From Ziziphus jujuba (lineage: Eukaryota > Streptophyta > Magnoliopsida > Rosales > Rhamnaceae): a stretch of 64,000 bases of DNA. Every line of letters starts with the position of its first letter. Within the stretch, counting starts at the first letter, position 1. The DNA lies in assembly GCF_031755915.1 (NCBI RefSeq), contig NC_083379.1:15485501-15549500 (forward strand), written 5' to 3'. The position numbers were made by a program, and so were the translations under genes. The notes beneath the pieces were generated by a model, which saw only the letters and a program-made list of their open reading frames with translations, was not told the DNA's origin and ran no database searches. This document shows positions 12,445 through 24,557 of this stretch, piece by piece.

Positions 12445-12493
12445 CATGGATTTACTTTCTATTGATAACATGGATTTACTTTCTATTGATAAC
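12445..12493 (+). repeat. 24-bp direct tandem duplication
   Basis: CATGGATTTACTTTCTATTG plus four bases is repeated twice back to back, starting at 12445 and 12469. It is inside the minus-strand LTR. Confidence 0.85.
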
Positions 12494-13343
12494 AAAGACG
12501 TTGATGTGTTGCTGGAAAAATTAAAAAGAGTTTGACCTTGAAACTAAGTCTTAAGATCTACAAACATGGAAAGGCGTTTAGGCTCAAATAATATTAAAAA
12601 TGGATTTAGGAGGTCGAAAACTAGTGGAAAGGACTTTGAGTTGTCATCGAAACTTACAAGATTTCAAGGACCAAAAAATGGGTCCTAACATAATTTTCTA
12701 GCCAGATCCTAACTAACTCCGACCACTGTCTACTGATATCTTAGTACTACTGTGTTCCTCGCTTTACAAGCTTTCCAACGATACCAATGGTGAAGCAAAC
12801 AGAGGTCTATATCTCAAGATATAAAAGTTTAAAGATGGTGAGTTAGAGAGAGAAAGTATGGCGGTAGAGAAAGCATAAAAATGATTGATTTTCAGGCGAA
12901 AATCTCTTAAGTTCAAAGGGTTCATGTAGGAATTTTGAAATTGGTTGAAAAATCTCAAAATGGATTGAGTTGGGTCAAGTTGTATTTGACTTTCAGATAA
13001 ATGTCCCAACTTATCCTCAAGATGTCAAGGTTTTGTATTTACTGAGATATAACTGAACCGTTTGGACCATAAGTTTCAAATTGTAGCTTTGTATTCAACA
13101 CGCTACCTGTCTCCAAACCTGTATTGAGGTGGTCTATTCAAGTCAAAAGCAAAGTTTAAACCTAACAAAAAAGTCAACTTTTTGTCCCTTCTATGATCCC
13201 ATTAGGCCAAACTTAGTCAAACAACTCAAAAACTCAAATTTTATGTTTCTACTTCGAATGGATCATTACATTTTTGAATCCTTGATTTACCTTTTTCTTC
13301 CTTGTACTTGTTTGTCAATAAATATAATAATCCCATTTGTTGA

Positions 13344-13468
13344 CTAGGAAAAAAATGAAAAAGCTGAAAGAAGTTATTTTATCCTCTGTACTCTGCGGCT
13401 AGCTAACCAATGCCAATTACGGTGTAAGAGTTAAGAATTAGTTAATATTTTATTAAGAGGGGCTCCTT
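13344..13468 (+). repeat. Distal copy of a ~120-bp segment duplicated upstream of the STIG1-like gene
   Basis: Shares with 15501-15620 the string of motifs AAAAAGCTGAAA/AAAAGGTTGAAA, TTATCCT, CTAGCTARCCAATSCC, ATTAC, TTAATATTTTATTAAGAG. Order and spacing match. The CCAAT motif is conserved in both. No coding sequence follows this copy. Confidence 0.65.
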
Positions 13469-14170
13469 AGTAAAAGAATCACATTAATGAATGTCATAAA
13501 CTATATGTATATTAGATGAGTCCACAACTTAAACAGAATGACTTATAATAATCCGCAACATCAAAACACTTATGATTGACCATTCATCTATTTCTTGATA
13601 ATTTTCTCTCTGGTAATCTTTTTTTCCTATTTGTATGATTCTAACTAGTTGTTATAAGCACATATTATATTTGAAAAGAAAGGTAGCAGTGATTCTTTTT
13701 TCTTTTCTTAACAGTGAATTAACTACAGCCCCAACAAGCGAAGGTCATCCATCTTTTTCTTAAATTTTATTTTTGACGAATGTATATATGTCATGTCAAC
13801 AATGCATGAGGACGTTTGGCTGACTGTTTCCAAATCACGGCATAAAATGAAAACCAACTCAATTAAAATAATTGCTTACAGTTCTCTTTTTATATTTTTG
13901 TTACTCATTAATTGCTTTATGTTCTTGGATTTTTTTTTTTTTTGGGTCGTTCTTTTGTTTGGACTTGGTATTTCATTAATTTCTAGCGAAAGCAAATTAT
14001 TATGCTTTTTGTATGACTATTTTAGATGCCCCTTTGGTATTTAAACTAGACTGTACAATGAGAGGGCACACAAGTTATTACTGTATATATAACCAACTCT
14101 AAAAATATTTAAAACAAATGGATTAATAATACATCATAGCCTGCAATTTCGGTCGCGCAATATTATCAAT

Positions 14171-14262
14171 AACAGACTGGCGTGGTATCAATGTTAGCCC
14201 ATAAAAAATCAGATATAACAGACTGGCGTGGTATCAATGTTAGCCCATAAAAAATCAGATAT
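14171..14262 (+). repeat. 46-bp perfect tandem duplication
   Basis: Two identical units starting AACAGACTGGCGTGGTATCA at 14171 and 14217. The unit contains GGTATCA, but it is not followed by GAGC, so it is not a primer-binding site. Confidence 0.9.
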
Positions 14263-15500
14263 ATAATATCTGTCTCAAAATTTTATGGAATTTAAATAAC
14301 ATATACTCTATCTAGAAATTTATAGAATTAATTTGGCTAAAGATCAAAAAGTTAAACCCATTAGTACGTGGAGCAGCCTTTCATCCAATATTAAGCATAT
14401 TTTAGTTTGAATTAGATTTTTGGCCTTCAAGTATTCAACTTGCAATTTTGGTTTTTTAGTTTCAATTTGTTGCATATTTGATCTAATTATTAATATTTTT
14501 TTTACAGACAATACCTCTCTTTTACTTCACAATATTGAAATGCCATTTGATATAATCGTAAGTTTGGACCAGTGATTGTACCATTGTAAATAAACTTCCC
14601 GATATTCAATATTCAATCCTTAATCTAGATAAAAATAAAAAATAAAAAACAAGAAACAAAAGAAAAACCTCTTCAAATATCAAATATTTGTGTTTTAATT
14701 ATCTAATTTACACGGCATATTAACCACCATGTTCTAAAACAAATTTGGATTGGACTAAAATACAATAGAAAAAAACTTAAAAGTATAAATTGAAATATTG
14801 TAAATTTGAAAATTTAAATTGCTGTTACATTTAATTAGAGAATACTAAATTGAAACAATATGGGACTTTGTTCACATTCTAGCAAATGTCAACCTGGCTT
14901 TTCAATGAATTCATGATGTTCAAATACGAAAGTCAAGTGCTTCTCTAACGGTTTTTTGGTTTGACAGAGAAAGGGCTCCCTTGCTTTGGTTTTATTGGAC
15001 TTTTCAGAGACAAGAAAGGCGGGCTACTTGCTGACCCATTGTACACCTCCTGCATTTTGTTTTTCTTTTAAAAATTCATTTTACTCTTCCCCCATGAGGA
15101 TGAGCCCATTAAATGTACAATTTCGACAGTGTGTTTAATTAATGACATATAAGAAAAAATTAAATTTGTACGTAAAAGGAATTTCTGCTCTCGCTTGAAT
15201 GCACACAAAAACATCTATATGATGCACAAGGGCTTCGAAATTCAACGAGGCCGAGTAAATTTGGTTCGGAAAATATATTATAAAAAATAATAATTATAAA
15301 AAATAAATAAATAAATAAATAAATAAAAGATAACGGATTGTTTATCCCCGGTGCACTTGTTGTTGACTTTTCGCGGGCCATGGTATAAATTGATAGTTTA
15401 CCTTACGGATTCAAAACTTACTCGAATAATGTATGATTAATTGCTTTCTACGTACTGTTCTTTTAGCTTTTAAAATCCTCAATTTATTTTTTTAATAAAT

Positions 15501-15620
15501 ACTAGAAAAAAAAGGTTGAAAAGAAGGTTTTTTATCCTTCGTTTTCTAATGCTAGCTAGCCAATCCCCATTACATTGAAGGAATTAATAACTAATTAATA
15601 TTTTATTAAGAGAAGCCTAA
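15501..15620 (+). promoter_or_regulatory. Proximal copy of the duplicated segment in the STIG1-like upstream region
   Basis: Contains CTAGCTAGCCAATCCCC and the conserved TTAATATTTTATTAAGAG tail shared with 13344-13468. Retention of the same block upstream of a gene suggests either a promoter element or the edge of an old local duplication; function is inference. Confidence 0.35.
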
Positions 15621-15839
15621 CCTGCCTACCTCATATTGTTACCTTTTGAGTCTAGAATTTGTGTTTTTCTACATCCCAACCTAATTATTAGTATAATATG
15701 TCTTCCAAAGCCTAACTTTAAGCCCTTTGAATTGGACCATCCCACTAACAGAAATGTCAAATATGCCATGTACTAAAACACATGCAAACTTTGAGTCCAA
15801 CTCTTTGAAGATAACTATGAGCCCCTAATAACTCTTCTC

Positions 15840-15850
15840 CATATATAATT
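15840..15850 (+). promoter_or_regulatory. Probable TATA box of the STIG1-like gene
   Basis: CATATATAATT lies about 120-130 bases upstream of the ATG at 15972, a usual distance for a plant TATA box plus a 5' leader. Chosen by position and sequence only. Confidence 0.4.
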
Positions 15851-15971
15851 ACTGCCACCCAACATTCTTTCCCACACAAACCATTTCCTAAGCATATCTT
15901 CACCTTCTTCATATCCTCCAAGTGTCTCTTTGAAAATATATGCAACTTTCCTTCCTTTACACCACTAAAAC

Positions 15972-16445
15972 ATGAAATCCCAGAAGCTATTCCTTCTACT
16001 AGCCATACTCATTATGGCTTTGAGCACCATCGCTCTCTCTGCAACATCAAATGCTGATGAAACATTTCTCAATAACGACAAGGATGATAATGCTACAACT
16101 GATGAGGATTTCTCGGAGACCGAAGACCAACCACAGACAACATTGACTCCTCTTAGGGGGATTAGCCGCTTCCTTGCGTCACGAAATCAGATGACATGCA
16201 ACAAATACCCGAAGGTGTGTCGCGCCAAGGACAGCCCCGGTCCAGATTGCTGCAAGAAGAAATGTGTGGACACATCGAGTGATAGAGTAAACTGCGGCAA
16301 ATGTGGGAAGAAATGCAAGTACGCGGAGATATGCTGCAGAGGAAAGTGCGTGAAGCCAATGACTGATGAGAAACACTGTGGAAGTTGCAATAACAGGTGC
16401 AGCAAAGGGAACAAGTGCTTGTATGGGATGTGCAACTATGCATAG
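15972..16445 (+). CDS. Stigma-specific Stig1-like cysteine-rich secreted protein
   Basis: An intronless 157-residue secreted protein. Residues 1-23 are a clear signal peptide (MKSQ, hydrophobic LFLLLAILIMALSTIALS). Residues 24-60 are an acidic, low-complexity propeptide-like stretch rich in D, E, N and T. The C-terminal part from about residue 74 has 16 cysteines with the Stig1 spacing, including DCCKKKC, NCGKCGKKC, ICCRGKC and HCGSCNNRC. Stig1 proteins act in the extracellular matrix. In tobacco, tomato and petunia they control stigma exudate secretion or bind pollen receptor kinases, and other paralogs act in vegetative tissue. The length and intronless structure are normal for the family. 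A poly-A-like AATAATAGG follows the stop. Antisense frames over this gene are shadows. The exact role of this paralog cannot be read from sequence. Confidence 0.93.
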   Translation: MKSQKLFLLLAILIMALSTIALSATSNADETFLNNDKDDNATTDEDFSETEDQPQTTLTPLRGISRFLASRNQMTCNKYPKVCRAKDSPGPDCCKKKCVDTSSDRVNCGKCGKKCKYAEICCRGKCVKPMTDEKHCGSCNNRCSKGNKCLYGMCNYA

Positions 16446-16882
16446 ATATTCAAAAACCACCACCAAATTTAAGAGGAAATGAATAATAGGATATATAAAT
16501 TATTAAGCAGTAGTTAGTTTGAAAAACAAAAAGGTGAGCCATCAATTGATGTTTTTGATAGGCTCTGCATACACACACATTATGTCGGTTTGTGTAATTA
16601 CAATTAATATGTTAATTAAATTGGGATTTGTGATGATGTAACATCGGGTTGTAAGAATTCAAGTTTCATGTACTCATCATTAGTATATATGCGCATAATT
16701 AAATTCTATATATGTTTCTTCTTATGATTTCTTTATTTCCAACACCTATGATGAAAAATAATATTATATGCAGAAATATATGAACAAAAATCCTCTCCAT
16801 TTCACTAGAAATGAAGGATCTCAATTTGGCTTAACTAAATTATGTCATTTAAAATCCAAAAACCAAAATATATATATATATA

Positions 16883-19204
16883 TGTAATACCCCGTCACAA
16901 TAAATGGTTAAAAAATTTAAAATTTTGACTTAGTTTCAACGACCAGAACATTTCTGGACCCCAAGTTTATTTTGTTTATGATCAAGTTTTTGATTTGAAC
17001 AATATTCCATTGTATAGAGCTTATCAATATGAATTCATAAGCTGGTGGCATACTAGATATAAAGTTACAGTTAAAAAGTTATAGTTCTAAGAAAGTTTGA
17101 ACATCATATTGTATTAGCCTTAGAATTTTATTTATTAATGACCAAAGGCCTTATATATACATGGAGAATCATGCTTTTCATCAAACAATTTGAAAAATAT
17201 TTTAAAAAATCCCAAAAGTTTAAAAAAACCTTGTAGACCCGAGAGAGATCTGAACCAGTTGATCCAAACGCATTTGAGCACCAATCATATTAAGTTAGTT
17301 TTGATAATTTTTCCGACCACAATAAGCTACACGCACTGGCCATAGTGAGAGCCTATCTTCCTGTGACATTGGCCGTGAAATTTCAAGACAAGCTTCCACC
17401 GGAAGCACCTAGATTTAGCCTCTGACACAATCAAAGGTGAGCCACAAATTTTCTAGGCATTTGACCATTTTTCAGCCATATCAACTCGACTCATACCTCT
17501 CTCCCCCCCTAATTTGAACCTGTTAAACTTGAATCCGACCTCTGTTTGTCAAAGTTCTTAATGATTTGAAAGATCCATCAATATCAAGTTTTACCAAACT
17601 TTTCAACATGTTTTCTGGCCATTGGTGATGTTTTTGGACTAAGGCAAGATTATCAACTTGTTATCAAATTTACAAGTTTTCCATTGACATGTAAGTTGTG
17701 ATTTTTGAACATTGTTTGATAAAATTTCCATTTTTGGGTTAATCGGTTAAATATCTGGTAAAATCTGTGTTTGGACAATTTATGATTAAATGGAAGTTGA
17801 CTTTGTGTAATTAGATGTTAAGAATACCTAATGAAAGGTTCAGTTTCATAAATTAGCCTTTAGTTGAAAACCCCCAATTTTGAATATTGGATCTTAAAGG
17901 CTCAGGGTATAATTGGATCACTTGGTGTTTAATTTATGTAATTTCATGGTTATATAAATTATTTTAATATTTGGTACATACCAATATCTTTGGTTTGATT
18001 TTTGAAGTCTAAGAAATATTTTGTTCTATTATAAGCGCCAACACTGCACTTGGAGGCAACCTTGTGAAAGACCATAAGAGATCATCGATAGTATCTATGA
18101 GTGGTTTATGTTTTCAAATGATTTTAGGCACGTTAGTACAATGTATATATGGTTTGAATATTTTATATATAGTTTGATTTCAATGCTTATTTTATGCTTA
18201 CATGAATATTGGCTTTCACATATATGAGTTATCTTTCAATGTGATTTTTGACAAGATTTCATGGTTTTAAATTATAATAGGTTCATATCGAACTTATGAA
18301 TCTTGATATTTAAATATCTTGGTAATTTAATTGACGTTGTAATACCTTTGGAAATAATTTATTTTGATAAAGCGAATTGAAAATTGTATATTTTTTAGCA
18401 TCTTTTAAGCATTTAATATTACAAAATATTTAAAAATGATTTATAGTGATATATATTATGCTGTTGGTATTTATGTTTTGACATGAAATAGTGATTTGAA
18501 ATTTGTAGAATATTTAAATAAATGATTTGATTGAATATTAAATTCTAGCTTATGGCACTTTATTTGTTTGGAAAAGATAGAAAAGTGTTACGTTGAAAAA
18601 ATTATTTATAAATACTATAATTATTGCTTTTAATTGGTGTGCCATATAGTTATAATGTCTTGGTTATGTTATTATGTTATTAGTGCATTGGATTGCCATA
18701 ATACCTTTAGGATATTAAGGGTCATGAAATGAGTTCTTCCTATGGTTTTTCTATTGCCATGATGCCTTAGGAGATTAAAGATCATGAAATGGGTTTTTTC
18801 TATGGTTTATTTATTGCGACAATGACTTTGAAATGTTAAGGGTCACTAAATAGGTTCACCCCATGATTTCTATTTCTCTCTCGTTAATATCGGTGCTGTT
18901 TCAGAGTGCCTTAAACCATTTGGCATCACTAGATATATTGTATGGTACATTATTTATTTTTCTAAATATGTCGTAGGTTTTTTGTTATTTTTATGGATTT
19001 TTATTGACTTTCCATAATTATTTGGTGAAATTATATTTATATCATTTTTATGCCCAGTATTTACAATATGTTAGCTTAAATTTACCTATTTTATGATATT
19101 AATTTAAGACACAAGTTGGATTTTATGAAACTGATTTTAAAAAGAAAACATTTCGAAAGAGTAGAATAATAGGTCTTAAGAGAATAGTCTACAAAGAATA
19201 GTAT
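16883..19204 (+). mobile_element. 5' part of a long gypsy-type LTR (second mosaic)
   Basis: Begins TGTAATACCCCGTCAC directly after a TA tract. It follows the order of the inverted copy at 8842-7044 and then of the outer copy at 1-1140: CCAATATCTTTGGTTTG at about 17980, AGGCAACCTTGTG at 18054, the GCCATATAGT region at 18640, a 60-bp-unit repeat at 18670-18870, and ATTTCGAAAGAG at about 19150. It breaks off at about 19204, where a different part of the same repeat family begins. No coding domain. Confidence 0.55.
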
Positions 19205-20923
19205 TATGTCAAAATTGGAGTTGAGATCAAAAAGCTATAATCATATCAAGGTGAAGTCCAGACTGATCGAGCAAGGCCAAGGTTGATTTTTTATCTATGT
19301 TAATTGTGGCTTTGACTTCTATACTATCATATAGTGCTTGCTGATACAAGTATGTAGACTAACAGCAAGCTTAATTTGAACTTACGGTTTAAAAATTATA
19401 GATCTATAAAATTGTAATTATTCCTTTACCTAAAAAGAAAGTAAATGGATGTTTGAAAATATCCTTTATGGGTTCCATGTGTCACCAATCTATAGGTGAC
19501 AATTGGCCAACCAATTTTTATTTTTCTTTTTCTTTTTCTTTTTCACTTTCTTTCTCATCTCCCACAACAGACGATGATCTCTCTCTCTTTCTCCCCCCCC
19601 CCCCCTCTCTTTCTTTCTCATGTTCAATCGAAATTGATCGTTTTTGGACATCCAAATTCGACATGCATTGGCGGCTAAGCCCAGGTGCCGACAACCTTGG
19701 TGACAAATTTCACAACCTACCAACTGGTGACATGCCCAAATCGGGCTTCTAAATCCAACAACAGCCATTTACCAGCCAATCCAACCCAAACCATACCTTT
19801 ATCCCCCCTATTTTGGATTTCCTAATTCCGAATATGGCCTCCATTCTTCCAAATTCCAAACCCTTTGAGAGATTCGATAATTTAAAGTTTGGCTAAAATT
19901 TTCCAGCCATTTTTCAACCACTGACAGTGAGTTTGGTTCATTTGAGCTAAGTATTTTCATTCCTTGTCTTACAAGCTTTTAGTTGGTATATAGTTTGCCA
20001 ATTATGAATGAGTATTTAAAATATTACCATTTTGAGCTAATTTTTATAACTACTATAAAAATGGTCTGTGTTGGAAGTTTTTCCTAAGAATTCTTATTGC
20101 ATTTAGGTTCCTAATGAATAATAAAGGTAAATGAAATATTTAATTTCATGAAATAAGGTATCAATAAGAAAATCCCAATTTTGGGCAATAAACCATTCAA
20201 GATCACAATACAACTAGACTCTTCCTGGAGTTTAATTTTGAAAATATGAAGTAGGAAAAGTCATTTTCGAATACTTAAGGCCTTCCAATATTTTGGGATA
20301 ACATTATTAATGTCTAGATAATATTCACGGTGTATGTTAAGCATCCAAGCAGAATTTGCAGCTAATCCTACAGTAGAGCAAAGATGAGCAAATATCAGTA
20401 CTATGAGTGGTATTTTATAAATTTCTAAAAAGTTTAGATGCTTATATTTAATTAAAATAATTTTGTTCATTGATAGATTTTTTTAATGCCAATCCATAGT
20501 TTTATAAAATTTAAATTATTGGTTTATGCTTAATTAAATTTATCCAAGTATTTTCTTATATGTATATTTATAGACTTGAGGGATTTATACTGTCAATGCA
20601 GCATTTTAATATGTTAGTTTTCTCTGTCCAATATTAAAGTACGATGATGGAAATTAATCGTCATATTAATAGAATGTGTAAATATATTTTAATATATTCT
20701 TATAAGAATATTTATTATGTAAAATAGTGATTATTTTATGAGATTCTATTGAAATTCGATTGAAATTGGTTTTGTTTTCTTCTTAAAGTAAATCGGGCAT
20801 AATCAAATGCTAAATTATTTATTTGGATTGATTGTAGAACTAGAAAGGTATTATTTATATGGTTTCTTATTAAATGCTTTAGTGCCTTAATTTTGATTAT
20901 AACATATGTGTCTTAATTTTGAT

Positions 20924-20970
20924 TATAAATATGTGTATGTGTGTATGTGTGTATGTGTGTATATGTGTAA
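20924..20970. repeat. (TGTGTA)n-type microsatellite
   Basis: Imperfect TATGTGTG repeats, with another TG tract at about 21096-21108 and a clean (TG)n at about 21992-22014. Confidence 0.8.
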
Positions 20971-22190
20971 GTCATATAAATATGAATGGTATGCCATTTT
21001 CTAATTTATATTTGAGTTGTAGAAACGTTAACTATAAACTTTAAATTTGGTAAAGTAATCATATTATTAGAACATGTTCCTTTTTATATATATTTGTGTG
21101 TGTGTGTATAAATAAATACATGTATATGATTTCGTAACTTTATTTGTTTATTATTTGTTTATTTTTATTCATTTATTTATTTATGTTGATTTAAAAAAAA
21201 TTGAGTCATAAAAATATTTAATTTTAACATGATTTTAACATGGTATAGTTTTTAAAAATTATATTTGGATTTTCAATATTTTTGTTATTGGTTATTGATT
21301 TTGGGGTTATACTTAAATGGATAGAGTTATTTTTTATCTTATGAAATATGTAAAATTATTCGTTATATTTAATTTTTATTATTTTTATTTGTTTATTATT
21401 TATATATTTATTTATTTATTTAAAAGATTTATTTATGATTTTAGAATGTAACGGTGAAAAACTGATGTTGTCATATTTGTATTATTACTAGGAATGGGCA
21501 ATGTGCGCTGCATGTGGACCACTAGTGTTAACTATTATTTTATCAATTTTTTGTTATATAAAAAATTTGTTAATATGTTACTAGAATGAAATTTTATCTG
21601 CTTGGTTAACTTATAATATATATTCAAAGTACCACAAAATTATACTATCAATTTCAAAAAAGATTTGTCGAGAACCAAAAAAAATAAATAAATGAATAAA
21701 TTAGACAAAGAAAGAAAGATTATGCATAAAAAAATTGATTTTAGTTAAAAATGATTAAAATCTAATCTACAAGTGGTAACTAACTTGGAAATGAGTGTTG
21801 GGGTGGTGTGTTGTCAGTCCCTCTCAATAAAAAGCATGCTTTGTCATGGTCGTTTCTCTCTTTGATATTTCCATGTCCTCCCCGGCTGGCTTTGATAATG
21901 TAGAACTTATCGCTATTAAAAAATAATTTATTATGTATATATGTTTAAAAATAAATAAGAGATAGAAAGTAGAGAGAAAAAGAGTGTGAGTTTGTGTGTG
22001 TGTGTGTGTGTGTGTTGTTTAGGAAGAGTCGACGCTTTTTCTTCATCTTCACAGATAGCACACATCTCAAGCAGTAAAGAGAGAGAGAAAGAGAGAAAGA
22101 GACAAAAAGACAACAGTGAATAATGGAAATATATATACAAAGCAAGTCAGAATTTTAGTAAAAGCTTCTAGACATTTTGGTAACTTCGCC

Positions 22191-22206
22191 GGGGGGGGGG
22201 GGGGGG
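22191..22206 (+). repeat. Homopolymer G16
   Basis: Sixteen consecutive G residues followed by TGTGTGTGG, within the second LTR mosaic. Confidence 0.95.
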
Positions 22207-24393
22207 TGTGTGGCCGAAATTTTATAACAGTAGTGAGCGTTCCAAATTTTATATGTAGCTATAAATATGTGACTGGTTAGTTTATAGATGCACCATATAG
22301 TACAAGTGTTCTTGATATATATAATCGATTTCAGTGCACATATCACATGTATAGTTATCCTTTGTGGATTGTGGCAAATGAGAGTAAGCTGGTATTTTAC
22401 AGTAGTAGCAATAGTCACCCTCTCTGTAGCCAAAGAATGATAGGTTATATTTAGCCATCCTATGCGAGCCAAGGTGAGCAAGGGTAGGAAGGTATTTTAT
22501 AGTGACGACATTGGTCACCCTCCCTTTAGCTGTAAGATGGTAGGTTATTTAGCACCAATACCTTTAGGATGCTAAAGAAGCCACATGCAAGTTTCTTTTC
22601 TCCTTCTGCTTTCTACCAAGTGGTGTCTAGGAAGTCAAGTATCAACTAACAGTACTGGTATATTATATGGTGCATCAAGTGTCTTTTTGATATATTTTGT
22701 GATTAGGTGTACCATATAGTACTGTGGTAATGACTCGGTTATATCAACAGTCGATCGAATATGGACTGTGCCTACAAGTGGTCTATTACCATATTTCTAC
22801 TGCCTATGAGATCAGTAGGTTGGATGGCCTTCAAAGGTAACAACCCTTGATCATACTAATAGTAGTAGTATATCTACGGGTGGTTGACATTCTAGGACTG
22901 TGCACTGCTACATGATATGGTACATCAGTGCGTGTGTAACCTGGTTGAGTAGTGAGGAAGTTCATACAATAACGATAATAGTAATCGAGTTCAGCCATCG
23001 AGTAGATACTTCAGCCTTCGAATAAGTGTATTAGCCTATGGGCATACTATTCAGAACCTTAGAAAGACCGTATACATATTCATATTTATGTATACATAAG
23101 AAAAAAAAAATTAGTATTTATGTTGGTTCTAGATAGTGGTGATGTTATTGGAATTAATGTTGTGACCTTAATTATTCAATTTAAAGTATTATTTCTACAT
23201 GTTTATTTTAATTATTTTATTTAAGGATATCCTATAATTTATTATTTCTTAAAGGCATAAACTCGTGTCTTTATATTTCTTAGACTTTGAAATGTGCGTT
23301 GTATAATTTAGGATCTAGTACCCACATTGTCTTCATTTATTCTCATTATTATTATTATTATTATTATTACCTATATTGTTATGGTTGCACTCCTTATTGC
23401 TAGATATTTTATGGATCTGGGAAGGTCTGTAGTACTATTACTATCTTTTTATTTATATTTATATGCTTGTATATTTATGGAGTACTGTAAAATTTGTAAA
23501 ATTGAAATAAATGGAAGGTGTGGTCAGTTATGAATTTATAGGAGTGTATTTCCTGTGCTGAGTTAAACTTGGGGAAGTGTCAAGGTCATCCCAAGGTTCT
23601 GGTAGGAACTCCAGGAGAGATCCTTACCCATAAAAAGGTATTTATAATTCATTATGTATATTTTTATGTTATTATTATCAAAATCTTGCAAAATTATGAA
23701 AATTCATGGTAAGGGGGAGGACTAAGGCGAATGTATATTGTTAGAGTAAGTTTTCTATGAAGGGAGTACTTAAAGAAGTCCAATTTACAAAAGAGATGCT
23801 GTTGGATTTTTTATAGAATTTTTAATAGGATTTCCTCTAGTCGAGGCTATCCTAAGGATCTAGTAGATAACTCTGGGATGGTCCTAACATATCACATATC
23901 ATTTACGTAATTTCCACAACAGTAGCAGTATTTATTTTTCCCTGTTTATCTTTATGTTTCTAACCTTAATTGCATTAGTTGTATTATTTAATTATACAAA
24001 TACTCTTAAAATGCTATGATATAAAATATAGACACATTAATGATCCCAATATATATGTTTAATAATGATCTATTGTATGATGGGTTGTAGTTAAGACTTG
24101 TGTTCTATTATTTATATAGAGAGAGAGAGAGTTCGTCTATGGTGCGAACCGTCCGAACCATAGAATTTTCCTATATATATATATATGTTGACATATTATT
24201 TTTATGTTACATGTATAAGTTGTCCACGATTTAGGTGAGGTTTTATTGAGCTCTCCCTAAAAGATGTGCAATGTGACTTACCTAGATAAAACCAGCTAGG
24301 AATTCCTAAGGGGGTTCTTGAAGCGGATCCTATTATATATATATATATATATATATTGAATAAGACATCAAAAAGTTCACTAAATAATTTACC

Positions 24394-24409
24394 AAATGAT
24401 ATAGTATTA
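24394..24409 (+). repeat. Left target-site duplication of the LINE (16 bp)
   Basis: AAATGATATAGTATTA occurs here and, identically, at 30157-30172, bracketing the LINE. A duplication of this length is typical of target-primed reverse transcription. Confidence 0.85.
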
Positions 24410-24557
24410 AAAACATTTTATATGGGAGATAAAAAGGTATGAAAATCCAATATGAATCATTTGAGAAAGGTAATCCGAAAACACCCAAGTTTTCCCCAGT
24501 CCAGTTCACTATAGGCGCCGTGTACGGAAGTATGGACAACAGAGAAATCTGTATGCT

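Larger units (their letters stand above)
10663..13270 (-). mobile_element. 5' LTR of a minus-strand Ty3/gypsy element
   Basis: On the minus strand the region begins TGTAATGATCC at 13270 and ends GGTGGCCA at 10663, eight bases before the primer-binding site. Inside, 13000-13240 has GTTGACTTTTTTGTTAGG and a 'drug-like' run of GAAACTTATGGTCC motifs, and 11220-11290 has CACTCACTAAAC...CCTTAGGCTACTG. Both have counterparts in the solo LTR (GTTGACTTTTTGTTC; ACTCACTAAG...CCTTTAGGTCC). The LTR is about 2.6 kb. Non-coding. It contains several simple repeats and a 24-bp duplication. Ends are inferred from TG...CA and the PBS. Confidence 0.5.
13271..15971. other. Intergenic region upstream of the STIG1-like gene
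   Basis: AT-rich with no convincing coding sequence. It holds a 46-bp tandem duplication (14171-14262), poly-A/T tracts and an AAAT microsatellite at about 15295-15328. Two copies of a roughly 120-bp segment occur here (13344-13468 and 15501-15620); the second lies about 350-470 bases upstream of the STIG1-like start codon. Confidence 0.6.
19205..23889 (+). mobile_element. LTR mosaic, continuation and 3' ends
   Basis: 19205-19500 matches the early part of the solo LTR (compare 3500-3700: GTTGACTTTTT, TTTGACT, GATACAAGT.CATAGACTA.C). 22250-22900 repeats the GTCACCCTC/AGCCATCC units. There are two 3'-end-like blocks, one ending near 23630 (GGTTCTGGTAGGAACTC) and one ending CCTAACA at 23889. 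This suggests either one element with a duplicated end or one copy nested in another, as in 1-7043. No gag or pol was found. Poly-C (19593-19605) and poly-G (22191-22206) tracts lie inside. Confidence 0.45.

Noticed and set aside
14180..14260. GGTATCA motifs as primer-binding sites
   Set aside because: Not followed by GAGC and not next to an LTR end.
16162..16466. Three antisense frames over the STIG1-like gene
   Set aside because: Shadows of a cysteine-rich coding sequence; the plus frame has a signal peptide and the family cysteine pattern.
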